64,000 nt of DNA from Methanomethylovorans hollandica DSM 15978 (GTDB lineage: Archaea > Halobacteriota > Methanosarcinia > Methanosarcinales > Methanosarcinaceae): contig NC_019977.1 of NCBI RefSeq assembly GCF_000328665.1, forward strand, positions 620,001 to 684,000, written 5' to 3'. Shown one piece after another: positions 25,496-33,852 of this stretch. Each line of letters begins with the position of its first letter. Position 1 is the first letter of the stretch. A program made the position numbers and the translations under genes. The notes under the pieces were generated by a model. It was not told the DNA's origin, ran no database searches, and saw only the letters and a program-made list of their open reading frames with translations.

Positions 25496-26151
25496 GTATC
25501 AAACTTACTGAAGAAGAAACAGATTTTCGAGATAAAATCGAAAAACTCATGGTACAAATAAAGGAGCAGTTGAAGGAATCTCGCATGGATGAAGAAGTGC
25601 AGGACCTTATTAATAAAATGGGAGATTACGCCTTCCAACTTCATGAGTCTCTTAAATCACGAGGTTTCGAGCCTAAACATCATAAATACATGATTAAGAA
25701 TCGCGGTGTTCAACCGGATAATCCTCAATTTTATATGCATGTTCATCCTGTTGAAGATTTGTTAGCTTTTATTGAAGATGTACATGCAAATGATGAACCT
25801 GAAGACAAAACACTTGGTATAGAATTTGAGTTTTGTGTCTATTCACGACGCTTAAAATCCGAAGATTCATACCAGATAATACGAACAGAAGTTGGTTGGT
25901 ATGTGAACAATATATCTATTGGTGGTCAGTGTAATAAAGGAGGAATTCCGTTCCTGTTCAATAATTTTGATCATGATTCAATAGAGTACCCCGTTGGTCT
26001 TGACGGCTGGTTGGAGTGGCTGTGGGAACGAGCAGCTCTTCAGGGTCTAACGAAAGAGCAGGTTCAAGATTCTTTAAATAAACTTGCCGGTTGGGTTAGT
26101 AATACAGAAAGGAGTGCACCGTCGGGTGGAGTGTGGGAGGGTTACTCTTGA
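25492..26151 (+). CDS. Unknown protein inside the hsd operon, partner of the cyclase-like gene
   Basis: A 219-aa soluble protein not recognised by me. Residues 1-60 are helical and charged (LTEEETDFRDKIEKLMVQIK). The rest looks alpha/beta with many aromatics: GWYVNNISIGGQCNKGG, FLFNNFDHDSIEYP, WLEWLWERAALQGLT and a tail APSGGVWEGYS. It has no signal peptide or membrane helix. It overlaps hsdS by 4 nt (ATGA) and the next gene starts inside its stop codon, so it is co-translated with both. DNA is AT-richer than hsdM/hsdR. A role with the cyclase-like protein is inference from position. Confidence 0.7.
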   Translation: MSIKLTEEETDFRDKIEKLMVQIKEQLKESRMDEEVQDLINKMGDYAFQLHESLKSRGFEPKHHKYMIKNRGVQPDNPQFYMHVHPVEDLLAFIEDVHANDEPEDKTLGIEFEFCVYSRRLKSEDSYQIIRTEVGWYVNNISIGGQCNKGGIPFLFNNFDHDSIEYPVGLDGWLEWLWERAALQGLTKEQVQDSLNKLAGWVSNTERSAPSGGVWEGYS

Positions 26152-26858
26152 GCAGGGGAATTAAAGATATAGATAAAACCGGTGTAATTACTTTTTTGGA
26201 TGTACTTGGATGGAAAGGCATCTATGGAAGAAAGTCAAACCCAATTGACACGTTGGAGCTACTTCTTGATGAAATCTCTACCTTAAAAACACAATTAAGG
26301 GGCAAAATTAGTAACATGAGTTATGATGTGAATACAAAGAGTATCTCTGACACAATTGTGTTGTTCACTCCTTGTAGTGAAATAGAAGCTCCTGTAGTTA
26401 TAAACCTCCATGGAGCTCACTGCCAGAGGATTATACCTAGATCAATTGAATTGGGAATTCCGGTAAGAGGTGCTATTTCCTTTGGAGAATATGAAAATAT
26501 AAAGAATATTTTTGTTGGTAAGGCAGTTGATGAAGCAGCTTCATGGCACGAGCAAGCAGATTGGATAGGAGTTCAATTAACTCCTTCAGCAGAATACCTT
26601 TTAGATAGGAAGAAAATTGATGACGTATGGGTTGAATTTACTCCGGCAACTAAAGCTTCCTTGAAATGGAAATCACACTGTGTTAACTGGACAGTTGATT
26701 GGCAAGATCGAAATGGTGAGATTAATCAAATTAAGAGAAAGTTGTGGCAACTTGGTCCAATATTACCAGAGATTGCTGGCAAATTCATCAACACTTTGGA
26801 ATTTATTGAAAAAATAGGTCAGAATGCCTCAAGCTTGAAAGCTGAGGAAGAAACATGA
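26148..26858 (+). CDS. Class III nucleotidyl cyclase-like protein inside the hsd operon
   Basis: A 236-aa protein with features of a class III (guanylate/adenylate) cyclase domain: TFLDVLGWKG with Asp18 where the first metal Asp stands, SISDTIVLF with Asp68 in the place of the second, and VRGAISFGEY followed by FVGKAVDEAASWHE (107-134), resembling the G-x-G...G-x-x-N-x-A-x-R region. The transition-state Asn and Arg are not clearly kept, so activity is uncertain. The start is TTG 26148, with GGGAGG at 26136-26141 and overlap with the upstream stop; a GTG at 26133 is an alternative. It overlaps hsdR by 4 nt. A signalling or Pycsar-like defence role is inference. Confidence 0.55.
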   Translation: MSRGIKDIDKTGVITFLDVLGWKGIYGRKSNPIDTLELLLDEISTLKTQLRGKISNMSYDVNTKSISDTIVLFTPCSEIEAPVVINLHGAHCQRIIPRSIELGIPVRGAISFGEYENIKNIFVGKAVDEAASWHEQADWIGVQLTPSAEYLLDRKKIDDVWVEFTPATKASLKWKSHCVNWTVDWQDRNGEINQIKRKLWQLGPILPEIAGKFINTLEFIEKIGQNASSLKAEEET

Positions 26859-29821
26859 ATACCGATACCACTGAAAAGGGTCTTGAGAGTCTCATTGTAA
26901 CTACAATGACAGGAAATATCCCTTCACCATCTGATATCATCCACGATGCAAGTTCACTATACGGCGGTACCGGCTGGCATCTTGGACGGTGGCAGGACTA
27001 CGACCGCCAGTATGCGGTGGATCTGGTACATCTTACGGCTTTCCTTAAAAGTACTCAGCCTGATATCGTGGAGGCACTTGACCTTGACAATGCCAGTCCC
27101 ACAAGGCACAAGTTCCTCGCCCGGTTGCAGGGTGAGATCACAAAACGCGGTATCATTGATGTGCTGCGCCATGGCATCAAGCACGGTCCTCATCACATTG
27201 ATCTGTTCTATGGCACTCCTACTCCCGGTAACACCAAGGCCGAGGAACTCTATGCTTTGAACCGTTTTACTGTCACAAGACAGCTGCGCTACAGCCGCGA
27301 TGAGACACAGCTTGCCCTGGACCTTGCTCTTTTCATCAATGGCCTGCCAGTAGCCACCTTCGAGCTTAAGAACAGCCTCACCAAGCAGACCGTGGAGGAT
27401 GCGGTGGAGCAGTATAAACGCGACCGTGATTCCCGGGAACTGTTGTTCCTGTTCGGTCGGTGCATTGCTCATTTCGCGGTGGACGATCATGAAGTGCGCT
27501 TCTGCACTCATCTCAAAGGCAAAGGTTCATGGTTTTTGCCCTTCAACCAGGGTTACAATGACGGTGCCGGCAATCCCCCTAACCCCGATGGCCTGAAGAC
27601 CGATTACCTCTGGAAGCGCATCCTGACACCGAAAGGGCTTACCGATATTCTGGAGAACTACGCGCAGATAGTGGAAGAGAAGAACGACAAGACCGGCAAG
27701 AAGAAAGAGGTGCAGATCTTCCCCCGTTACCATCAGCTCGATGTGGTACGCAAGCTCCTCGCCCACGCACAGAATCACGGTGCAGGCACACGCTACCTTA
27801 TCCAGCATTCCGCAGGCAGTGGCAAAAGTAATTCCATTGCATGGCTGGCACACCAGCTTATAGTGCTCAAGAAAGACAACTCAGAGGTATTCGATTCCAT
27901 CATCGTTGTCACAGACCGCCGTATCCTTGACCAGCAGATCCGCGATACAATCAAACAGTTCGCTCAGGTGGGAGCTACCGTAGGCCATGCTGACCACTCC
28001 GGAGACCTGCGCAGGTTCATTGAAAGTGGTAAGAAGATCATCATCACCACGGTCCAGAAGTTTCCCTTCATCCTCGATGAGATCGGCACAGAGCACCGTG
28101 GCCGCAAATTCGCTATCATTATCGATGAAGCCCATTCCAGCCAGGGCGGTCGTACTGCAGCAGCCATGATCGAAGCACTCTCCGATCCCGAAGATACCGT
28201 GAACGATGCCCTGCAAAAACGTATGGAAGCACGCAAGATGCTTCCCAATGCCAGCTACTTTGCTTTTACTGCCACTCCCAAGAACAAGACCCTGGAGCTC
28301 TTCGGCTGGGCCTGCGAGGATGCAGGAGAGGTAAAACACCGTCCTTTCCACAGCTACACCATGAAGCAGGCCATACAGGAAGGCTTCATCCTGGACGTGC
28401 TGCAATACTACACCCCCGTGAACAGCTACTACAAACTCATAAAAACCGTGGAAGGAGATCCCGAATTCGATACTAAAAGGGCAAAGAAGAAGCTTCGTAG
28501 GTACGTCGAGAGCCACGATTATGCCATCCGGCTCAAGGCAGAGATCATGGTGGACCATTTCCACGAACAGGTAATAGCCCTTAACAGGATCGGAGGCCAG
28601 GCACGGGCCATGGTGGTTACCAGCGGTATCGAGCGTGCCATCCGGTATTTCCATGCGTTCAGAGAATATCTGGCCGAGCGCAAGAGCCCGTACCAGGCAA
28701 TAGTTGCCTTTTCAGGTGAGCACGAATACGGGGGTGTGAATGTAACAGAAGCCACCCTCAACGGCTTTCCGAGCAGCCAGATCCCGGACAGGATACAGGA
28801 AGATCCCTATCGATTCCTTATATGTGCCGACAAGTTCCAGACAGGCTATGACGAGCCTCTCCTGCACACCATGTACGTGGACAAGATACTTTCAGGTATA
28901 AAGGCAGTGCAGACCCTTTCCCGGCTCAATCGCTCCCATCCGCAAAAGCATGATGTCTTCGTCCTGGATTTCATGAACGATACTGATACCATACAGTTTT
29001 CGTTCTCGGATTACTACCGCACTACCATTCTCAGCGACGAGACAGACCCCAATAAGTTGCATGATCTCAAGTCAGACATGGACAGCTATCAGGTCTACAC
29101 TCCGCAGCAGATAGAGCAGCTGGTAGAGCTTTATCTGGGTGGTGCCGACCGGGACAAGCTGGACCCCATTCTCGATGCCTGTGTTGCTACGTATAAAGAG
29201 CACCTCGATGAGGACGGACAGGTGGATTTCAAGAGCAAGGCCAAGGCCTTCAACAGAACCTATGGCTTCCTTGCTGCTATACTTCCGTATACCAATGCTG
29301 ACTGGGAAAAGCTCTCCATCTTCCTTAATTTCCTGGTGCCGAAATTACCAGCGCCTATTGAGGAAGATCTTTCAAAAGGTATTCTGGAAGCCATTGATAT
29401 GGATAGCTATCGTGTGGAAAAGCAGGCTGTGATCAAGATCCAGCTGGCAGATGCAGACGGTGTGGTCGAACCCGTTCCTGCAGCCGGTGGTGGATTTAAA
29501 CCCGAACCGGAACTCGAGAGGCTTAGCAATATCCTCAAGACCTTCAATGACCAGTTCGGCAACATCCCCTGGACCCATGCAGACAGGGTGCACCGGCTGA
29601 TAACACAGGATATACCTCAAAAGGTATCAGCAGATACTGCGTATCAAAACGCGAAGCAGAACTCGGATAAACAGAATGCACGCATAGAGCATGATAAAGC
29701 ATTAGCCCGCGTAATGACCGCTGTGCTGAAGGATGACACGGAGCTCTTCAAGCAGTTCAGCGACAATGAATCATTCCGTAAGTGGCTGACGGATACGGTG
29801 TTTGCGCTTACGTACAAGTAA
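26855..29821 (+). CDS. hsdR: Type I restriction endonuclease subunit R
   Basis: HsdR is the translocating nuclease of the type I complex. In its 988 aa I see an N-terminal PDDEXK nuclease (LDLALFINGLPVATFELKN, ~150-170), Walker A HSAGSGKSNS (~318), the DEAH box IIDEAHSSQGG (~420), a second RecA lobe with ICADKFQTGYDEP and QTLSRLNRSHP, and a C-terminal helical domain. It overlaps the cyclase-like gene by 4 nt and is followed by a strong terminator. The order M - passengers - S - passengers - R is seen directly. The enzyme looks intact. Confidence 0.96.
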   Translation: MNTDTTEKGLESLIVTTMTGNIPSPSDIIHDASSLYGGTGWHLGRWQDYDRQYAVDLVHLTAFLKSTQPDIVEALDLDNASPTRHKFLARLQGEITKRGIIDVLRHGIKHGPHHIDLFYGTPTPGNTKAEELYALNRFTVTRQLRYSRDETQLALDLALFINGLPVATFELKNSLTKQTVEDAVEQYKRDRDSRELLFLFGRCIAHFAVDDHEVRFCTHLKGKGSWFLPFNQGYNDGAGNPPNPDGLKTDYLWKRILTPKGLTDILENYAQIVEEKNDKTGKKKEVQIFPRYHQLDVVRKLLAHAQNHGAGTRYLIQHSAGSGKSNSIAWLAHQLIVLKKDNSEVFDSIIVVTDRRILDQQIRDTIKQFAQVGATVGHADHSGDLRRFIESGKKIIITTVQKFPFILDEIGTEHRGRKFAIIIDEAHSSQGGRTAAAMIEALSDPEDTVNDALQKRMEARKMLPNASYFAFTATPKNKTLELFGWACEDAGEVKHRPFHSYTMKQAIQEGFILDVLQYYTPVNSYYKLIKTVEGDPEFDTKRAKKKLRRYVESHDYAIRLKAEIMVDHFHEQVIALNRIGGQARAMVVTSGIERAIRYFHAFREYLAERKSPYQAIVAFSGEHEYGGVNVTEATLNGFPSSQIPDRIQEDPYRFLICADKFQTGYDEPLLHTMYVDKILSGIKAVQTLSRLNRSHPQKHDVFVLDFMNDTDTIQFSFSDYYRTTILSDETDPNKLHDLKSDMDSYQVYTPQQIEQLVELYLGGADRDKLDPILDACVATYKEHLDEDGQVDFKSKAKAFNRTYGFLAAILPYTNADWEKLSIFLNFLVPKLPAPIEEDLSKGILEAIDMDSYRVEKQAVIKIQLADADGVVEPVPAAGGGFKPEPELERLSNILKTFNDQFGNIPWTHADRVHRLITQDIPQKVSADTAYQNAKQNSDKQNARIEHDKALARVMTAVLKDDTELFKQFSDNESFRKWLTDTVFALTYK

Positions 29822-29840
29822 ATTCGTGGACCAGATAAAA

Positions 29841-29875
29841 AGTGTGCTTGTATTAAGCACACTCTACACATTTTT
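29841..29875 (+). terminator. Terminator of the hsd operon
   Basis: AGTGTGCTT, loop GTATT, AAGCACACT: a perfect 9-bp stem, followed by TTTTT at 29871-29875, 20 nt after the hsdR stop. Confidence 0.75.
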
Positions 29876-29991
29876 CTTGTTTTTCCACCCAAACCGCTTG
29901 CCTGTTTCACAGTTTCGTTATCCCATATTTCTTTATCCACAGCTTTTTCTAAATTTCCAGAACAATGCTTCATAATTAGAATCTACTCAGG

Positions 29992-30336
29992 CTATCGATT
30001 TTTTGTGCATAGATGCTTTATATTATATCGCGGGGATCGCATCTTACAGAAACTCATTAACTTCTCGTTAACCTTTGCTTCAATCAGGTCTTGTATTATC
30101 GATTCCGCAAGTTTGGTCAAATCATCATCAGCAGCTTTACTCATCTCCTCAAGTTTAACCGCAGTTTCCATATCCAGGACCATTTTTTCTTTCCTGACTT
30201 CATACTCAATTATACCGTAGGAAGCAATCACCTTCTTTTCGACATCCGCATCGTTTGCAACCGTTTTACGGATGTTTTCCGCCGTCCGAAGATTGAGTCT
30301 ATTATACTTTAATTCATTTTCAATCAACAATTCCAT
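29992..30336 (-). CDS. Small charged helical protein, unknown
   Basis: A 114-aa frame between the hsd terminator and the ferritin-like gene, with no competing gene opposite. It is rich in Lys, Glu and Asp and predicted helical (RKEKMVLDMETAVKLEEMS, ESIIQDLIEAKVNEKL); the last ~20 residues are less protein-like, so the true end may be altered. AAAGGTTAG precedes the ATG. I do not recognise a family; size and style would suit an antitoxin or adaptor, but nothing shows this. Confidence 0.45.
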   Translation of the reverse strand: MELLIENELKYNRLNLRTAENIRKTVANDADVEKKVIASYGIIEYEVRKEKMVLDMETAVKLEEMSKAADDDLTKLAESIIQDLIEAKVNEKLMSFCKMRSPRYNIKHLCTKNR

Positions 30337-30397
30337 ATTACTAACCTTTCCCTCACATGAGCATTCAAATTAAATGGCTAATCAGCCTTTACATTCT

Positions 30398-30410
30398 GTT
30401 TTATATAATA
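30398..30410 (+). promoter_or_regulatory. TATA box of the ferritin-like gene
   Basis: TTTTATATAATAT; transcription would start near 30430. This rules out an in-frame ATG at 30374 and favours start codons at 30452 or 30482. Confidence 0.5.
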
Positions 30411-30481
30411 TACTCTCAAAGAGTTTAGCTCCCTCCCAAAAGATATATGTTATGAAAAATCATATTCAGATAAGTGATAGT

Positions 30482-30766
30482 ATGATACATGAAGACAGGA
30501 GCAAATTATCAGCAAAGACCCAGGACATGACGAGAGCTATCGATTCACTGAGGGAAGAGCTGGAAGCGGTAGACTGGTACAATCAGAGAGCAGATGCCTG
30601 CACTGACGAGAACCTGAAGAAGATACTGATACACAATGCCAACGAAGAGAAAGAACATGCAGCTATGCTTATGGAATGGATAAGGCAGCATGATGAGAAC
30701 TTTGCCAAGGAGCTGAAAGATTACCTTTTCAGCGAAGAGGCAGACATAGCAAGTCTTGAAGACTAA
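30482..30766 (+). CDS. Encapsulated-ferritin (EncFtn) homologue
   Basis: A 94-aa ferritin-like protein that aligns without gaps to my recollection of the Rhodospirillum rubrum EncFtn: EELEAVDWYNQR, LKKILIHNANEEKEHAAMLMEWIR, LKDYLF. The iron ligands correspond to Glu26, Glu56 and His59, and the following Trp/Tyr are kept. EncFtn oxidises Fe(II) inside an encapsulin shell. Here the protein ends in SEEADIASLED with no encapsulin-targeting tail, and no encapsulin gene is in the window. ATG 30452 is an alternative start. It stands alone with its own TATA box. Confidence 0.85.
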   Translation: MIHEDRSKLSAKTQDMTRAIDSLREELEAVDWYNQRADACTDENLKKILIHNANEEKEHAAMLMEWIRQHDENFAKELKDYLFSEEADIASLED

Positions 30767-30946
30767 ATTCGTTTTTCCATTGCATGCGGTTGTTGATTCC
30801 GGGGTTTGAAGCCAAACGATACCTTAAGGCATCATTTGTACTTCCCGTATGCATTTTTCCAGATATTTGCTATTTTGATGAATTAATAATAACCGTTGGG
30901 TTTGATGAAGATGCATCTATAGTAAAATTCTAAGGGGTTATTTCAC

Positions 30947-31291
30947 ATGCTGTTCGGATTTGGAAAGCCAGATGTTAAAGATATGGAAAAGCAAAAAGAT
31001 GTAGATGGGCTGATCAAAGCACTGGGGTATGAAAAAGATGTGCAGGTGCGCAGGGAAGCGGCATACACGCTGGGAAAGCTTGGCAATTCCAGTGGTGTGG
31101 ACCCTCTCATAAAAGCCCTGGAAGATCCTGATAGCTATGTCCGCCGTCAGGTTGCGGATGCACTGGGGAATATCGGAGACCCAAAAGCAATTGAATTCCT
31201 TAATAAAGCTTTGAACGATCCCAATAAATATGTTTGCCAGGGAGCTGCAGATGCATTGAAAAAGATAGAGGAAAAGAAGGCTATGCATTGA
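30947..31291 (+). CDS. HEAT-repeat protein
   Basis: A 114-aa protein built of about three HEAT/PBS-lyase-type repeats: DVQVRREAAYTLGKLGN, DSYVRRQVADALGNIGD, NKYVCQGAADALKKI. Such repeats form a helical scaffold for protein contacts. AAGGGG lies 9 nt before the ATG. It stands alone; partners are unknown. Confidence 0.88.
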   Translation: MLFGFGKPDVKDMEKQKDVDGLIKALGYEKDVQVRREAAYTLGKLGNSSGVDPLIKALEDPDSYVRRQVADALGNIGDPKAIEFLNKALNDPNKYVCQGAADALKKIEEKKAMH

Positions 31292-31467
31292 ACACAAGGC
31301 ATTCTAGAACAAATACACTCATTTCCTTTATATTTTCAGCAGAAAGCAATATTTAGTATATCCATCCTTTTTTAATTGTTGGATCTATATAAAATCAAGA
31401 GTATTTTTTCTATAAAGTCGGAATATAAGCGGATAAAACAAGGATTGAAACAACAGGAGTGGGTACA

Positions 31468-32796
31468 ATGAGCGAAGAAACAGACAAAACAAAAAAAAGC
31501 GAAGCTTTAAAGCAAAAAGAAGAAGAAGCTGCTATCAAGGCTCAAGAAAAGACCATCGCAGAGGCAGAAAAAGCAATTGCAGAGGCAAAAAAAGCTAAAC
31601 TGAAAGCCGAAATACCAGACGGAGCCACTGCCACTCCACCTGAAGGAACCATCACTACCGATGATAAGTTCGGCTACTTGACAGAACTGGTAGCCAACGA
31701 CACTTTAATTCACCAGGTGGAGAAATTGGTGAAAAAAATATCGACTGCTGAGTTGCCAGATAATAGTAAAATTCTCTTGGTAGACGACTTGAGCATAGCG
31801 GCGAGAGATGTGCAATTGTTACAAGTAAAAAGTCAGCTGGATAAGTTGAAAAAAGGTATGGACACCCAAATTATAGTCAATGACTTGTATTTCCAGTCCA
31901 GAGAAGCCAAAAGAGAAATAAAAAAAGATGGAGTGGATGTGGAATTAACAAAAGTGATGGCATCAATAACGTCGTTGACAGCAATACCAGCTGTGGCATC
32001 TGTAATTGGATCAGCGGCAGCGATAACACCTTTATTGACAGCAGCAGGAGCTGTCGTCGGTTCTGTGGGCAGCATCGTCAATATGTTCCGCAAAGATTAT
32101 ACCATCAAAGGCAAAGAGATTTCCTTATCAGATATAGCCCTAAAGGCATTAATTGCGGGGGAATTGGGGAAATTCAAAGAAAAAAAGTATCTGGTTTATT
32201 TACCCGATTTCTACAGCATCAAAAATTCCAGGCTGATAGGGACTTTTGAAGAAGTAGGTAAAAAACGATGGAAATTAGAATATCAGGTGCAACTGCTGCA
32301 ACAGCAAATTGTGGAACCAACAAAGAAAGCTGTAGCTGAATTAGAGACGGAAATCAAAAAGATAAAAGATCCTTCTCTGCTTGAGCATAAGAAAAAAGAA
32401 TTAAAAGATTTGACAGTCGTGCAACAAGCCGCAGAAAAAGCCGCATTACAATCAAAAATTTTGGTGGAGATCTATGATAAAAGCAATGAAATGCTGCTGA
32501 CCACCGCCGAGGGTCAAAACGCTTCTCCACTGGCGGCTGCTATTTTACAGGAGAAAATTTCGGAGTTACAGATCACCCATTTGCTTTATGCAAAAATTGT
32601 TTCCAGCGGTGGTGAAGCAATCACCGGCAAAAGAATGATTGGGTCGGGGGAAACAGCTTACCTGGGTGGCAGTGTGGTCAGCTACGTCCTGGCACAGGTG
32701 GAAGGAGAGATTGTAGCTGCTGGTACCCTGGTAGAGGTAGGAAGATTGGACTATAAGTTGGGTTCAAAGGAAATACCTGCTTTTGGAAAAAAGTGA
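31468..32796 (+). CDS. Unknown coiled-coil protein with a central hydrophobic hairpin
   Basis: A 442-aa protein of unrecognised family. Residues ~1-45 form a Lys/Glu/Ala coiled coil (EEEAAIKAQEKTIAEAEKAI). Around 165-205 is a hydrophobic, small-residue pair of helices (AVASVIGSAAAITPLL, AAGAVVGSVGSIV) that could insert in a membrane. A second coiled coil covers ~265-330 (QQQIVEPTKKAVAELETEI). There is no signal peptide. AGGAG 8 nt before ATG 31468 decides the start over GTG 31459. Codons are strongly A-ending, unlike most neighbours, suggesting transfer. The outline recalls pore-forming or membrane-remodelling proteins, but no motif proves it. Confidence 0.7.
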   Translation: MSEETDKTKKSEALKQKEEEAAIKAQEKTIAEAEKAIAEAKKAKLKAEIPDGATATPPEGTITTDDKFGYLTELVANDTLIHQVEKLVKKISTAELPDNSKILLVDDLSIAARDVQLLQVKSQLDKLKKGMDTQIIVNDLYFQSREAKREIKKDGVDVELTKVMASITSLTAIPAVASVIGSAAAITPLLTAAGAVVGSVGSIVNMFRKDYTIKGKEISLSDIALKALIAGELGKFKEKKYLVYLPDFYSIKNSRLIGTFEEVGKKRWKLEYQVQLLQQQIVEPTKKAVAELETEIKKIKDPSLLEHKKKELKDLTVVQQAAEKAALQSKILVEIYDKSNEMLLTTAEGQNASPLAAAILQEKISELQITHLLYAKIVSSGGEAITGKRMIGSGETAYLGGSVVSYVLAQVEGEIVAAGTLVEVGRLDYKLGSKEIPAFGKK

Positions 32797-32820
32797 CTTA
32801 TTAACCAAGGAAGATGAGCC

Positions 32821-32871
32821 TGTTCATTAATATTGTTTTTTTTGGAAGGAAACAAAAAACATTGATGAACA
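32821..32871 (+). terminator. Long imperfect hairpin after the coiled-coil gene
   Basis: TGTTCATTAATATTGTTTTTT pairs imperfectly with AAAAAACATTGATGAACA across a short purine loop. It lies ~25 nt after the stop and probably ends transcription. Confidence 0.5.
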
Positions 32872-32988
32872 ATACTCTTCCCGTTGCTCCAACCTCTCTT
32901 TCTATTTTTCTGCGTATTTGCAGCAAGCTTTAAGAACGGAACTACTAGATATTCTTCATTGTATCTTTTGAGATCATGGAGGAATAGA

Positions 32989-33723
32989 ATGGCAAACGAA
33001 ACTAACAATACAATGTATATTCTGCTTGTTGTACTTGCAATAGCTGTGGCTTTGATGGCAGCGATCATATACGCTGGTTCAGTGTCTTCTTCAGGTCAGA
33101 GCGGAGAACATACTATTTCGGTTTCCGGCTCTGCTGAAAAAAAGCTTACCCCGGATACAGCTTCATTAAGCATAGGGGTAATTGTACAATCACCGACTGC
33201 AAATGAAGCATCGACCAGAAATGCAGCTTTGATGAATGCTGTTATTGGAGAACTTAAGAGTATAGGACTTGAGGACCGCGAAATACAGACATCCTATGTT
33301 TCAATTCAACCAGTATATGATAATACAGGTAATCCAACAATAGTAGCTTATTCTGCTTCCAATACGGTGCAGGTAACTACGCAGATGCTGGAGAATGTTA
33401 GTTCCATTATTGACAGATCAACTTCAGCAGGCGCAAATCAGATAGGGAGCATAACCTTTTCCGTATCCGATGAGCAACAACAGGCTGTTCGCAGTGAATT
33501 ATTCCAGGCAGCAGTAACTGATGCCAGGTCCAAGGCCGATGAGCTTGCTTCAAGCCTGGGCATCACTTTAGTGGGAGTACAGACAGTTTCTGTAAGTGAT
33601 GTAGGGAGTGTCCAGCCGATCTACAGGGGTGCACCAATGGCTGAAGCTGCAGTTTCTACACCAGTTCAACCAGGAGAGGCAACAGTTTCCACGTCTGTGC
33701 AGGTAACATACATAATTAAGTGA
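32989..33723 (+). CDS. SIMPL-domain (DUF541) protein, membrane-anchored
   Basis: A 244-aa protein with an N-terminal membrane helix (MYILLVVLAIAVALMAAII, ~9-27) and an outer SIMPL domain: ISVSGSAEKKLTPDTASLSIGV, then EIQTSYVSIQP and ARSKADELASSLGITL. Bacterial relatives (YggE) are linked to oxidative stress; the archaeal role is unknown. GGAGG 5-6 nt before ATG 32989 decides the start. The protein should face outward. Confidence 0.9.
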   Translation: MANETNNTMYILLVVLAIAVALMAAIIYAGSVSSSGQSGEHTISVSGSAEKKLTPDTASLSIGVIVQSPTANEASTRNAALMNAVIGELKSIGLEDREIQTSYVSIQPVYDNTGNPTIVAYSASNTVQVTTQMLENVSSIIDRSTSAGANQIGSITFSVSDEQQQAVRSELFQAAVTDARSKADELASSLGITLVGVQTVSVSDVGSVQPIYRGAPMAEAAVSTPVQPGEATVSTSVQVTYIIK

Positions 33724-33747
33724 TCTTTTTTGGAATTTGTTGTATGG

Positions 33748-33777
33748 CTGTATGGTAACTTTGATTTGTCCATACAG
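33748..33777 (+). other. Inverted repeat between SIMPL and HD genes
   Basis: CTGTATGG (33748-33755) and CCATACAG (33770-33777), perfect 8-bp arms with a 14-nt loop. It could end the SIMPL message or act as an operator for the HD gene, whose TATA-like AGTTATATATTT follows at once. Confidence 0.4.
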
Positions 33778-33852
33778 TTATATATTTACTTCTCTTCACA
33801 GGGGATGAGGCATTAAGAGAAAAACCTATATGTCTAAGGGTGCTGGCGAGCG

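Noticed and set aside
27881-28654. A 257-codon minus-strand frame inside hsdR
   Set aside because: It lies entirely opposite conserved helicase motifs of hsdR and has no start signals of its own.
18231-29875. A genomic island integrated at tRNA-Leu and carrying hgc and hsd
   Set aside because: No integrase gene was found, and I saw no second copy of the tRNA 3' end (ATCCCACCCCCCGCACCA) downstream as an attachment site. The position is suggestive only.
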